This document shows, piece by piece, positions 7,452-15,307 of a stretch of DNA of 33,151 nucleotides. A program made the position numbers and the translations under genes. Source of the DNA: Syntrophorhabdales bacterium (GTDB taxonomy: Bacteria; Desulfobacterota; Syntrophorhabdia; Syntrophorhabdales; WCHB1-27). Under the pieces are notes generated by a model. It had not been told where the DNA came from and did no database searches. It worked only from the letters and a program-made list of their open reading frames with translations. Position 1 is the first letter of the stretch; every line of letters begins with the position of its first letter. The stretch is from contig DATKNH010000146.1 of the NCBI GenBank assembly GCA_035541455.1, positions 1 to 33,151 of the forward strand, written 5' to 3'.

Positions 7452-9136
7452 CCTTTCTTATCGGGCAGGCGCAACTTCATGCCAGCCATAATGCGATCAT
7501 TTCTGAGCTTATTTACCTTCTTCAGCGTTACCATGTTCACGCCATACTTCTCAGAGATGTCTGAAAGGTTCTCTCCTTTTTTCACCGTGTGATACTTTGC
7601 GGCCGGTCTGGGCTGAGTCATTTTCTTGCTGACCAGCTCGATCCGCATGTTCGGGTAAATCTGGTCCTTCTTGAGCCTGTTGATCTCTTTCAGTGTGGCG
7701 ACATCAACACCATATTTCTCGGAGATATCTGTCAGCCGCTCACCTTTCTTGACAATGTGAAACGCCTTTACTTCTTTCTTCTTCTCAGCCTTGGGAGCCG
7801 TCTTGGGTACTGCAGGTGTCTCATTGCGGGCTTCCAAATGCTTCGCCGACACTTCCGTTTTCGGTGCACCTGCCGTCCTGACGTCCTCTTCGCTTTTGTT
7901 CGCAACCTGCTTATAGAATGATGGAATGTAGATCGCGCTTCCCTGCTTTGTTTTCAGGCCTCCATCGCAGTAATTGACCAGTGTGAGCTCGGCATAGGAG
8001 ACGCCGTAGCGTTTCATGATCTTCGGTAGAGAATCTTTCTTCTTCACGATATGCGTCGTGAAACCCTTTACCTTACGTTCGTTCTGCAGCGCCTGAACCA
8101 TATTCTCCCGGAACTCCTGTGCTTCAATCCCAGTTGGAAGTTTCATAGCATAAGACTGTGCATCGGGCGGTGTTATGCCTGTCAGCAGTTCCGGGTTGAG
8201 CGACTTGATTACGGCCATCTCAACAGACGCGGCGCGCGCTACAGTCTCGAGCCGCACACCCCCCGGGACCTGTACCCGAATAAACTCGATAGGGCTCTCA
8301 TACGCGATGTTGGTGAATCCATACTTTTCGGGATTCTTCGCAATAATGGCCGCAGCTATCAGTTGAGGAATATATTCCCGCGTCTCTTTCGGCAGCGTAT
8401 TGTATTTGCTCAGCTCCCAGAAATCGGTTGTCTCATGGCGTAGTATCGCCCTTTCAATCCGTTTTTCTCCAGCATTGTACCCGGCCGCTGCCAGGTACCA
8501 GTCACCAAACTGATTGAACAGGCTTCGAAGGTACCGTGCCGCTGCTATGGTTGATTTTTCCGGGTCTCTTCTCTCATCAACCCAGTGATTCACTCTGAGG
8601 CCGTATCGCTCCCCGGTCTCGTAGATGAATTGCCATGGGCCGCACGCCTTCATCGGCGAATAAGCCCTCGTATTGAAGCCGCTCTCAATCATCGCCAGGT
8701 AGACAAGGTCCTCAGGCAGATTGTGCTGCCTCAATATGTCCCTGATCATCGGCACGTACCGCTCCGAGCGGCGCAGCCAGTTCGTAAAGACTTTTCTCTT
8801 TTCGACGGTGAAAAAATGGATGAAGTATTGAACAGCCTCGTTGAAAACTACGGGGATATCAAAGTTCTCAAGGGAACCAGGGCCAACAAGAAGAGGCGAC
8901 TCTTCTTCCTCTATCTCAACGGAGGAGGAATCACTCGGATCACCGACCGCCCTCCCCTTCCCGGCAGGCAGCGTTATACTCAGATCGTTCCGGTCGTTTG
9001 CCAGAGACTGCCGATCTTCTAACATCGGCACGGCCACCGGTACGGACGCTATTGCGCTAGACCCATTTGGAGCGAGGGCAGTTGCCATTCCGAAAACAGC
9101 CAGCATGCACACGAGTCCGAGCAGCGCTTTTCTCAT
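7448..9136 (-). CDS. MltD-like membrane lytic transglycosylase with three LysM domains
   Basis: This 562-residue exported enzyme cleaves the MurNAc-GlcNAc link of peptidoglycan, forming 1,6-anhydro ends. A signal peptide ([22 protein letters not shown]) is followed by a low-complexity linker. The SLT domain follows, with catalytic Glu in IESGFN (about residue 151), then GPWQF and AGYNAGE. Three LysM peptidoglycan-binding modules are seen near 390-435, 465-512 and 515-560; the last two are close copies (SEKYGV, LK..N.L). The ATG at 9136 gives a clean signal peptide, but the GGAGGG lies almost against it. An ATG at 9235 overlaps the fmt stop (ATGA) and would add 33 non-hydrophobic residues, so the start is uncertain. 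The gene ends the def-fmt train. Confidence 0.9.
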   Translation of the reverse strand: MRKALLGLVCMLAVFGMATALAPNGSSAIASVPVAVPMLEDRQSLANDRNDLSITLPAGKGRAVGDPSDSSSVEIEEEESPLLVGPGSLENFDIPVVFNEAVQYFIHFFTVEKRKVFTNWLRRSERYVPMIRDILRQHNLPEDLVYLAMIESGFNTRAYSPMKACGPWQFIYETGERYGLRVNHWVDERRDPEKSTIAAARYLRSLFNQFGDWYLAAAGYNAGEKRIERAILRHETTDFWELSKYNTLPKETREYIPQLIAAAIIAKNPEKYGFTNIAYESPIEFIRVQVPGGVRLETVARAASVEMAVIKSLNPELLTGITPPDAQSYAMKLPTGIEAQEFRENMVQALQNERKVKGFTTHIVKKKDSLPKIMKRYGVSYAELTLVNYCDGGLKTKQGSAIYIPSFYKQVANKSEEDVRTAGAPKTEVSAKHLEARNETPAVPKTAPKAEKKKEVKAFHIVKKGERLTDISEKYGVDVATLKEINRLKKDQIYPNMRIELVSKKMTQPRPAAKYHTVKKGENLSDISEKYGVNMVTLKKVNKLRNDRIMAGMKLRLPDKKG

Positions 9137-9231
9137 CCCTCCTGTCCTAGCAAAAAGAATACCACCGGCCCTACTATCTTGATAATAAAGTCCAAAAGCC
9201 TGTCTGTCAACAGAAAAATGACCTAAGTGCG

Positions 9232-10155
9232 TCATAAGCCTAGCTTTTTACCGAGTATGCCCCTATAGCCTCTGGCGAATTCCGCGCCATTCATTCTCTT
9301 GCGATTCTCCATTTGTACGTCCCTTAACAGGACAGAACCGCCCGGCGTGGCTATCAGCAACCCTCCAGGCAATACTTCGAGCACCCTGCCCGGCTCCGCC
9401 TCTTCAGTTCGGTGCCCAAAGTCGGCTGCAAACACCTTCAACAGCTTGCCGTCGATATACGTGTAAGCTGTGGGCCAGCCTACCAGCGCCCTGACCTGCC
9501 TTACGATCTCACTTGCACCTGCAGCCCAATTGATCAGCCCCATCTCCCTGCTGATCATGGGAGTGTAGGTAGCATCCTCCTCTTTTTGAGCCCTGCCTTC
9601 CGGCAGTCCGCCCTGTTCGATCTCTCCTAAAAATCCTGGTAGCAGCACTGCTGTTCTTTGGGAAAGCCTCTCTGACAGCCTTTCAGCATCTTCGCTCTCC
9701 TCAATACAAAACCGCTCCTGATACAGGATGTCACCTGCATCCATCCTTTCGCTCATTCTGATGATGCTGATGCCCGTCTCTGACTCTCCGTTTCGGACAG
9801 CCCACTGAATGGGCGCAGGTCCACGATATTTCGGCAGAAGCGAAGGATGAACATTGATGGAGCCGATCGCCGGCGCATCGAGAAACCATTTAGGTATGAT
9901 AAGCCCAAAGCTGACTACCACGAGCAAATCCGGTCTGAGCGCCGCTATGTCATGGGCAACCGGATCTTTGAAAGAATCAAGCTCAAAAAGAGGCAATTCA
10001 AGGCTACGTGCAAACTGAGCCACATCACTGTCACCCACCACATAACCCCGCCCTTTTGGCTTTGCTCTTTTCGTAACAACAAAAGAGACCAGGGAATGAA
10101 TCGATTGAAGAGGAGGAACCGAAAAACGTGAGGAACCGAAGAAAAGTACCCTCAT
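9232..10155 (-). CDS. fmt: Methionyl-tRNA formyltransferase
   Basis: This 307-residue enzyme transfers a formyl group from 10-formyl-THF to Met on initiator tRNA. The N-terminal Rossmann domain holds [17 protein letters not shown] (101-117), with the catalytic Asn101 and His103, and the Asp loop MDAGD near residue 140. The C-terminal OB-like tRNA-binding domain is present and the length is normal. Its ATG follows the def stop directly (TAGATG), so translation is coupled. Together the pair adds and later removes the N-formyl group. Confidence 0.97.
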   Translation of the reverse strand: MRVLFFGSSRFSVPPLQSIHSLVSFVVTKRAKPKGRGYVVGDSDVAQFARSLELPLFELDSFKDPVAHDIAALRPDLLVVVSFGLIIPKWFLDAPAIGSINVHPSLLPKYRGPAPIQWAVRNGESETGISIIRMSERMDAGDILYQERFCIEESEDAERLSERLSQRTAVLLPGFLGEIEQGGLPEGRAQKEEDATYTPMISREMGLINWAAGASEIVRQVRALVGWPTAYTYIDGKLLKVFAADFGHRTEEAEPGRVLEVLPGGLLIATPGGSVLLRDVQMENRKRMNGAEFARGYRGILGKKLGL

Positions 10156-10647
10156 CTACTCCTTCATATATTCCTTTCGGAATAGTTGTCTCTTGATGGG
10201 GCTCAAATGGTCTACGAAGAGAATCCCGTTCAGGTGGTCAATCTCATGCTGACAAGCCCTGGCCAACAACCCTTCGCACTCCATTGTGAATTCTTTGCCG
10301 TCCACACCGACAGCCTTCACCAGTACCTTCTTTGCCCTTTTCACTGTCTCGTAAAATCCGGGCAGACTCAGGCAGCCTTCCTCGGCGGTCTCTTCTGAAG
10401 CGAGTTCAATAATCTCAGGATTAATGAGGACGAGCGGCTCCGATTCCTTTTCCAATCCCATGTCGAGGGTTATGATCCTCACAGCAAGACCTACCTGGTT
10501 AGCTGCCAGACCCACGCCCCGAGCCGCACGCATGGTTTCGATCATGTCTTCTGAGAGCCTGCAGAGTTCACCAGAGACATCGGTCACCTTGTCAGCAACT
10601 TTCCTGAGCACCGGATCGGGATACTTTCGGATGGGATGGATTGCCAT
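10156..10647 (-). CDS. def: Peptide deformylase
   Basis: This 163-residue metalloenzyme removes the formyl group from nascent proteins. All three signature motifs are intact: GVGLAANQ (44-51), EEGCLSLP (89-96, metal-ligand Cys92) and QHEIDHLNG (133-141, ligands His134 and His138 with catalytic Glu135). It lies 53 bases after the REC-GGDDF gene on the same strand and touches fmt. It may be transcribed from the signalling genes upstream; I see no clear separate promoter. Confidence 0.97.
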   Translation of the reverse strand: MAIHPIRKYPDPVLRKVADKVTDVSGELCRLSEDMIETMRAARGVGLAANQVGLAVRIITLDMGLEKESEPLVLINPEIIELASEETAEEGCLSLPGFYETVKRAKKVLVKAVGVDGKEFTMECEGLLARACQHEIDHLNGILFVDHLSPIKRQLFRKEYMKE

Positions 10648-10700
10648 GGCCCATATTTTAATCTGGCGTCATGGCATAGTCAACTTGCGCGGATACTTCC

Positions 10701-11630
10701 TTATGTTCTGCGGGTCAGGCGTTTGTCCAGTCTATAACAACTACCCTCCGTCTGCTTGGAATAGCGCTTCATCTCCGAAGCTATTTCCGTTATCTCAACT
10801 GAGAGGGTGAATGGTACAAATTTGTTGTGCGCCACGCCGATAGAGATGGACATTATGGGGAAAGAGAGGCTGTTTCCGGTCCTGTCAACTGCCTCTATGA
10901 AACCCTTCTCCCTTTCCTCCTCATCGTAGAATATCGAGATGATGCCGTCGAAATTTCGTATGATCTTCTCTGATATAACGCCAACCTGCTCGTAATTGAC
11001 GATGAATACGAAGTCGTCTCCTCCGATGTGGCCGATGAAGCTGTTGGCCGGCTGCTCCTCCTTGACTGTGTTGAGAATCAGCCTTCCTACCATTTTGAGC
11101 ACCTCGTCGCCGCGAGAGAACCCGTACTTATCGTTGAATGGTTTGAAGTCATCGAGGTCAGCCCAGGCCACCGCAAAGACTTCGCCTGAATCAAGCCTGC
11201 TCTGTATCTGCTTGAGGATGGCGATATTGCCGGGGAGTCTTGTCAATGGGTTGATCTCCACAAAACGGGCTGACCGCTGCAGGCATAACTCGACGCGGGC
11301 CCTCAATTCAGCCTCCAGGTTCGACTTTCTCACGTAATCATCCGCGATCATGCCGTGCCGGTTGGGTGAAACCATGGTATCTTCAGCGACGACCATGACC
11401 GGAATCTGGCCAAAAATCGGATCGTTTTTTAAGTCGCTCAGGATCCCCCATGTCCAGGGATCATTGACGCCTGCCGACTCGATGACAATAAGGTCGGGCA
11501 TAGAGCTGTATACATAGTCGAGGGAGGATTGAATATTACTGAAGAGAACCACACGAAAGGAATCGGCCAGAAGACGCTCCAGCTTGTTTCGCAGGACCAG
11601 ATCCGCAGTGAGCAGCACGACCGATTTCAA
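10701..11630 (-). CDS. REC-like plus GGDEF (GGDDF) protein, probable diguanylate cyclase
   Basis: The product is 309 residues. An N-terminal receiver-like domain (1-120) has DLIVIES where a response regulator has the phosphoacceptor Asp; residue 51 is Glu. It is therefore probably not phosphorylated, or mimics the phosphorylated state. The GGDEF domain (about 123-305) has the substrate loop ADLDDFKPFNDKYG and the active-site loop GGDDF (203-207), an accepted active variant. No RxxD inhibitory site is seen five residues before it, so product feedback is likely absent. The TTG start at 11630 overlaps the TGA of the upstream HDOD gene (TTGA), so the two are coupled. The role would be c-di-GMP synthesis in response to the HDOD partner. 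Confidence 0.87.
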   Translation of the reverse strand: MKSVVLLTADLVLRNKLERLLADSFRVVLFSNIQSSLDYVYSSMPDLIVIESAGVNDPWTWGILSDLKNDPIFGQIPVMVVAEDTMVSPNRHGMIADDYVRKSNLEAELRARVELCLQRSARFVEINPLTRLPGNIAILKQIQSRLDSGEVFAVAWADLDDFKPFNDKYGFSRGDEVLKMVGRLILNTVKEEQPANSFIGHIGGDDFVFIVNYEQVGVISEKIIRNFDGIISIFYDEEEREKGFIEAVDRTGNSLSFPIMSISIGVAHNKFVPFTLSVEITEIASEMKRYSKQTEGSCYRLDKRLTRRT

Positions 11631-12472
11631 GCTGCCCTTCCCGGCACCAGGAGATCTTCCGTTTGTGACAGCACGTCCTCCGTAGCGATCAATATCTCTC
11701 GTATATCCGCGTCGGAAAGATCCAGCAACCGCCAGGCGGTCTCGTTGACGTTCGGCACCAGTCCGTCACCCGCAAAGCCGAAACCCCTTCCCCTGACAAG
11801 TATATCGGAGAAATGCACGATCGCCGTCTGGAGGCCGTAATGCTTCGCAAGAGTGGGCCGATGATGATACGCGATCTCCTCGACCAGGCTGCGCGGAAAA
11901 TTCCACTTCTTTCCTATCCAGGCAGCGACCTCACCATGCGTCGCGCCGAAAAATTCCCTCTCCGCTTCAGTGATAAACATACACCTCGTGCCGGCTTCGT
12001 CCATAGACTGCTTGTACACGTCCGGGAACTGGAGGCTAAGGAAGACCTTGCCGATATCGTGGAGCAATCCGGCCACCGAGACCTCCTCCGGGTCCTTCAG
12101 TCCTTTTTTCTTACCGATGATTCCGCACACTATCGCACAGCCAACGGAGTGCTCCCAGAGACCGACAATCGATTTGCGCATAATCTCCAATACAGAAACC
12201 CCGAGGAGCAAGCCCCTGGCGACATTCAAACCGAGAAGGAGCAAAGCCTGGGTCAGCGACGATATGCGCCCTGGAAATCCGTAAATCGGTGAATTCACGA
12301 CTTTCAGAATTTTTGCGGCAAGTACAGGGTCCTGAGAGACAACCGTTGCTATTTCAGCCAGTGAAACTCTCGGATTTTCACACATTTCCAGCAACTTCCT
12401 CAGAACCGTCGGGATGGTGGGAAGCGCACCCATTTGTTCAATTTGCGATCTCACGTCACGTGCAGTCAGCAC
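11627..12472 (-). CDS. HDOD-domain protein
   Basis: This 281-residue protein has an HDOD domain with TIPTVLRKLLEM, VSQDPVLAAKILKVVNSPIYG and ISSLTQALLLLGL. Unlike many HDOD proteins it keeps an HD-like LLHDIGK (136-142) and AYHHRP, so it may bind metal. HDOD proteins usually act as signalling platforms. The GTG start at 12472 has GAGGAGC about nine bases upstream and overlaps the end of the small gene before it by seven bases. The next gene begins inside its stop codon. The three genes form a tight operon. Confidence 0.9.
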   Translation of the reverse strand: MLTARDVRSQIEQMGALPTIPTVLRKLLEMCENPRVSLAEIATVVSQDPVLAAKILKVVNSPIYGFPGRISSLTQALLLLGLNVARGLLLGVSVLEIMRKSIVGLWEHSVGCAIVCGIIGKKKGLKDPEEVSVAGLLHDIGKVFLSLQFPDVYKQSMDEAGTRCMFITEAEREFFGATHGEVAAWIGKKWNFPRSLVEEIAYHHRPTLAKHYGLQTAIVHFSDILVRGRGFGFAGDGLVPNVNETAWRLLDLSDADIREILIATEDVLSQTEDLLVPGRAA

Positions 12473-12762
12473 GAGTAAAGCTCCTCTAAATGCCCCTGCA
12501 GTAGGTTTCTCAGCTCTTCCATGTGCGGCTTTCCGCGGGTCCTGGCGAATCGTGCATCCAGGGCCGATAGCTCGTCTTCAAGGCGTACTGCGTCCGCCTC
12601 GCGCTTTACGAATACGTACCGGACGTTTGCATTGACGAGTTTCTGAATAATCTTATCCGTTACGACAGTGCCCTCGTTGATAAGCTTCACGCCGGCATCG
12701 TTGCATGCAGCTTTCGAAAGCTGCATGCCGACCTCCACGTATTTGAGTGCAATCCTAGACAT
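12466..12762 (-). CDS. Small protein resembling the N-terminal domain of HD-GYP phosphodiesterases
   Basis: This 98-residue protein opens with IALKYVEVGMQLSKAACNDAG, then VKLINEGTVVTDKIIQKLVNANVRYVFV. That pattern (K-x-V-x-x-G-M, then L-x-x-G-x-x-(L/V)-(T/S)-x-x-x-I-x-x-L) is the leader domain found in front of many HD-GYP proteins. Here it stands alone, followed by a charged helical tail. It overlaps the HDOD gene and is first in the operon. A partner-binding role with the HDOD protein is inferred. No catalytic residues are visible. Confidence 0.72.
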   Translation of the reverse strand: MSRIALKYVEVGMQLSKAACNDAGVKLINEGTVVTDKIIQKLVNANVRYVFVKREADAVRLEDELSALDARFARTRGKPHMEELRNLLQGHLEELYSC

Positions 12763-12795
12763 ACGATTCCTCTAATACGTTATCGACCATAGCGG

Positions 12796-12836
12796 CCTCA
12801 GGTTAAATGCAAAAAGCAATTTTTTTCAACCTGAGG
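12796..12836. promoter_or_regulatory. Perfect 9-bp inverted repeat between divergent genes
   Basis: CCTCAGGTT (12796-12804) and AACCTGAGG (12828-12836) flank a 23-base A/T-rich centre with an A-run and a T-run. It lies between the start at 12762 (minus) and the start at 12903 (plus), so it may be an operator for both promoters. A leader hairpin is the alternative. Confidence 0.5.
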
Positions 12837-12902
12837 ATGATATCTTGATAGTCGGGGCTTATATTGTATCAGGCAAACAGAATCACACCGTGGAGGGAAA
12901 AC

Positions 12903-13382
12903 ATGGCAAGACAAGATAGGCTGTTGCAGGAAGATGTACATGATCCCTATTTCGTCAAACAGAGATACCGTGATCCTTCAGTGTGCCAACGGTGCGGTGT
13001 TCTCTTCAGGAATGGCGCATTTGAATGGGTCAAGAAATTGCCCCCGCAAGCAGCCAAGATGGTCTGTCCAGCATGCCGCAGAATAGAAGACAAGTTCGAA
13101 GGCGGCGTCGTAACCCTCGCAGGCGATTTTCTTTTGCAGCACAAGAGCGATATCATGAACATTATCGCGAACACCCAAAAGGCGGAGCAAACGTCCCGTC
13201 CCCTTGAGAGGATCATCTCCTTGATAGACACCGGCACGAAGATAGAGATCCGCACGACCTATGAGCATATTGCCCGCAGGATAGGCGAAGCGGTCAACAA
13301 GGCATACAAGGGCGAACTTTCGGTTCAATACCCCGAAGGTGAGAAATACGCGCGGATATTCTGGAGGAGAGGCGAGGCATAA
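12903..13382 (+). CDS. BCAM0308-like zinc-binding protein
   Basis: This 159-residue protein has Cys pairs CQRCG (28-32) and CPACRR (55-60) that form a zinc ribbon. A helical part and a basic C-terminus follow. It resembles the BCAM0308 family of small bacterial zinc proteins with NMD3-like Cys motifs; the function is not established and RNA or ribosome contact is a guess. The ATG at 12903 has GGAGGG at a good distance; an upstream reading to 12864 has no comparable site. The 3' end overlaps the convergent CapA-like gene by 58 bases, so both C-termini share DNA. Confidence 0.75.
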   Translation: MARQDRLLQEDVHDPYFVKQRYRDPSVCQRCGVLFRNGAFEWVKKLPPQAAKMVCPACRRIEDKFEGGVVTLAGDFLLQHKSDIMNIIANTQKAEQTSRPLERIISLIDTGTKIEIRTTYEHIARRIGEAVNKAYKGELSVQYPEGEKYARIFWRRGEA

Positions 13383-14446
13383 AAAGCCCCCGTATTGTCA
13401 AACCGCAGGTTCTGCTCGCTGAAATCCTCTGAGGAAAGCGTTCGGATAAGGTGCAGCGCTGCCTGCTTTTGGTCCTTGAAGGGAATGCCGCCATTACGGA
13501 GCCTCACCGGGACTACTCTTCCCCATACAAGATTCCCTGTCTCCAGGTCCAGTTCGGCGTGGAGTATCAGGCTGATCCCACTGAGACCCTGCGTGTTGAT
13601 GCCTCTGTACGTAGCGAAATTCCCGAGACTGTACGCGATCAGTTTGTTCTTGTAGAGTTCGAAGCCCCGTACGACGTGCGGACCGTGCCCTATGAGCAGG
13701 TCTGCTCCGGCATCCACCGCCTCATGAGCAAATCGTTTTGTCTCGCCTCTTCTTTCCCCCTCATGGAATTCGGCGCCATCGCCTATGTGAAGCGCATCTG
13801 TTCCTTCGGGGCCTGCATGAAACGAGACGATAAGAATATCGTTTTCGGCTTTCAGTTTTTTCACTACGCGCCTCATGCCGTTGATGTCCAGGACTGACGG
13901 GAAAGATGAGCCGTTCTTCGAAAAGGAAAACCCCACCAGAGCCACTCTTTTCCCGGCGACGCGAATCCTTGCAACGTCCTTACCACCTGCCGGCTGCACA
14001 AATGCGCCCCGCAGGGTTGCCCGGGTACTTCTCTCCCCTTCAAGCCCAAAGTCCAGGATATGGTTGTTCGCGGTGCTCACCACGTTGAAGCCTGCCTCCG
14101 CCAGGTGCGCAACGTATCTGGTCGGCGTCCTGAACGTGTAGCACACTGCCGATTCTTCCCGGCCGGCACATTTGTCTGTGATGCCTCCGTCAATAAGGGG
14201 ACCCTCCAGGTTGCCGAACACTACGTCTGCGCCCCTCAGGCTCTTCCGTACCTCTCGAAAAAGATGCTGCCCGTCGTGGGGAGGGAGTTTCTCTGCAGGA
14301 AAGGTCGTCCCCATCATGACATCACCGACCGCCGCGATCGTGAGAAATCTTTTCTGTTGGACTGCAGGGTCGACAGATACTGTGATCAGCAGGAATATCA
14401 GCGCGGGAGTCATGCACAACGCGCAACGGGACAGTAGAGTCGCCAA
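13325..14446 (-). CDS. CapA-family protein (poly-gamma-glutamate synthesis type)
   Basis: This is an about 373-residue exported or membrane-anchored protein with a metallophosphatase-like CapA fold. Visible motifs are AAVGDVMMG, FGNLEGPLID, STANNHILDFG, VSFHAGPEG and LIGHGPHVVRGFELYKN. Members are tied to polyglutamate capsule or cell-surface polymer handling, but many are orphans like this one. A hydrophobic N-terminal segment (TPALIFLLITVSVD) is a signal or anchor. The TTG at 14446 has GAGG seven bases upstream; GTG 14473 and ATG 14413 are alternatives. No capB or capC lies nearby. The last 19 codons overlap the convergent zinc-protein gene. Confidence 0.82.
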   Translation of the reverse strand: MATLLSRCALCMTPALIFLLITVSVDPAVQQKRFLTIAAVGDVMMGTTFPAEKLPPHDGQHLFREVRKSLRGADVVFGNLEGPLIDGGITDKCAGREESAVCYTFRTPTRYVAHLAEAGFNVVSTANNHILDFGLEGERSTRATLRGAFVQPAGGKDVARIRVAGKRVALVGFSFSKNGSSFPSVLDINGMRRVVKKLKAENDILIVSFHAGPEGTDALHIGDGAEFHEGERRGETKRFAHEAVDAGADLLIGHGPHVVRGFELYKNKLIAYSLGNFATYRGINTQGLSGISLILHAELDLETGNLVWGRVVPVRLRNGGIPFKDQKQAALHLIRTLSSEDFSEQNLRFDNTGAFYASPLLQNIRAYFSPSGY

Positions 14447-14540
14447 TGGGTTACCTCGGAGTAACTGTAGCACACCGCCAGATCTCTTTCCAACACACCG
14501 TGCTTCGCGTCTCTCGTGCCCCCGCGCAATCGTGCCTGCG

Positions 14541-14549
14541 TGTTATAAT
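14541..14549 (+). promoter_or_regulatory. Extended -10 promoter abutting the radical SAM start codon
   Basis: TGTTATAAT is a TGn plus perfect TATAAT. The predicted start of transcription (about 14555-14557) falls on the GTG start codon at 14555. The mRNA may therefore be leaderless. There is no good -35 and no Shine-Dalgarno before the GTG. Confidence 0.5.
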
Positions 14550-14554
14550 AACGC

Positions 14555-15307
14555 GTGAGCCTAGTCGTCAGGGAAATACAGGCCAAGTCCATTCTCTCTC
14601 GGTCCGGGATCGAGGGCATCAGCTATACCGTCAATCCCTATACAGGGTGCTCCCATGGATGCCGTTACTGCTACGCCACTTTTATGAAGAAATATAGCGG
14701 CCATACTGAGCCATGGGGCCAATTCGTGGACGTGAAACTGAATGCACCGGTGCTTCTCGGACGTCAACTCCCGCGGGCCCAGAACGGCACCATCATTCTC
14801 AGCAGCGTCACCGATCCTTATCAGCATCTTGAAGGGAAGTATAAACTTACGCGTGAGTGCCTCTCAGTGCTTTCAAAGTACGAATTCCCTGTCGAGGTTC
14901 TTACGAAATCCCCTCTCGTGACAAGAGACGTGGACGTGATCGAGAAGTGTAAACACATCGAGGTGGGATTGACCATAACAACCGATGACGATCGGGTAAG
15001 GCGGATTTTCGAGCCGCAAGCCCCATCCGTGGAAAAGCGCTTCGCCGCTCTTCGTTCTCTCCGCGACGCCGGAATCAGAACCTATGTCTTTATAGGGCCT
15101 GTGCTGCCTATGCGTCCCGAGGCGCTCGCGAAGCAGATACGTCCTCACGTGGACCGGGTCTTGATAGATGCGATGAACTACTCTTCAAAAACTTTGGCTA
15201 TTTACAGGGCTCACAGTCTGGAGGATTGGCTCAAGCCCGCGTACGTGCACAGCGTCATCGAGAGACTTCGCGACTCATTCAACGCCGTGCCCACGGAGAT
15301 CTGTTAA
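14555..15307 (+). CDS. Radical SAM protein of the SPL/Rv2578c-like group
   Basis: This 250-residue enzyme has the iron-sulfur motif C32-x3-C36-x2-C39 in GCSHGCRYCYA. It would bind a 4Fe-4S cluster and cleave S-adenosylmethionine to a radical. SVTDPYQ, VLTKSPLVTRD and GLTITTDDDRVRRIFEP match the spore-photoproduct-lyase-like family that includes Rv2578c. Most members do not repair spore photoproduct; the substrate is unknown. The N-terminus (REIQAKSILSRSGI) aligns with the usual family start, supporting GTG 14555 although no ribosome site precedes it. Its TAA shares TTAA (15304-15307) with the convergent aminotransferase stop. Confidence 0.85.
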   Translation: MSLVVREIQAKSILSRSGIEGISYTVNPYTGCSHGCRYCYATFMKKYSGHTEPWGQFVDVKLNAPVLLGRQLPRAQNGTIILSSVTDPYQHLEGKYKLTRECLSVLSKYEFPVEVLTKSPLVTRDVDVIEKCKHIEVGLTITTDDDRVRRIFEPQAPSVEKRFAALRSLRDAGIRTYVFIGPVLPMRPEALAKQIRPHVDRVLIDAMNYSSKTLAIYRAHSLEDWLKPAYVHSVIERLRDSFNAVPTEIC

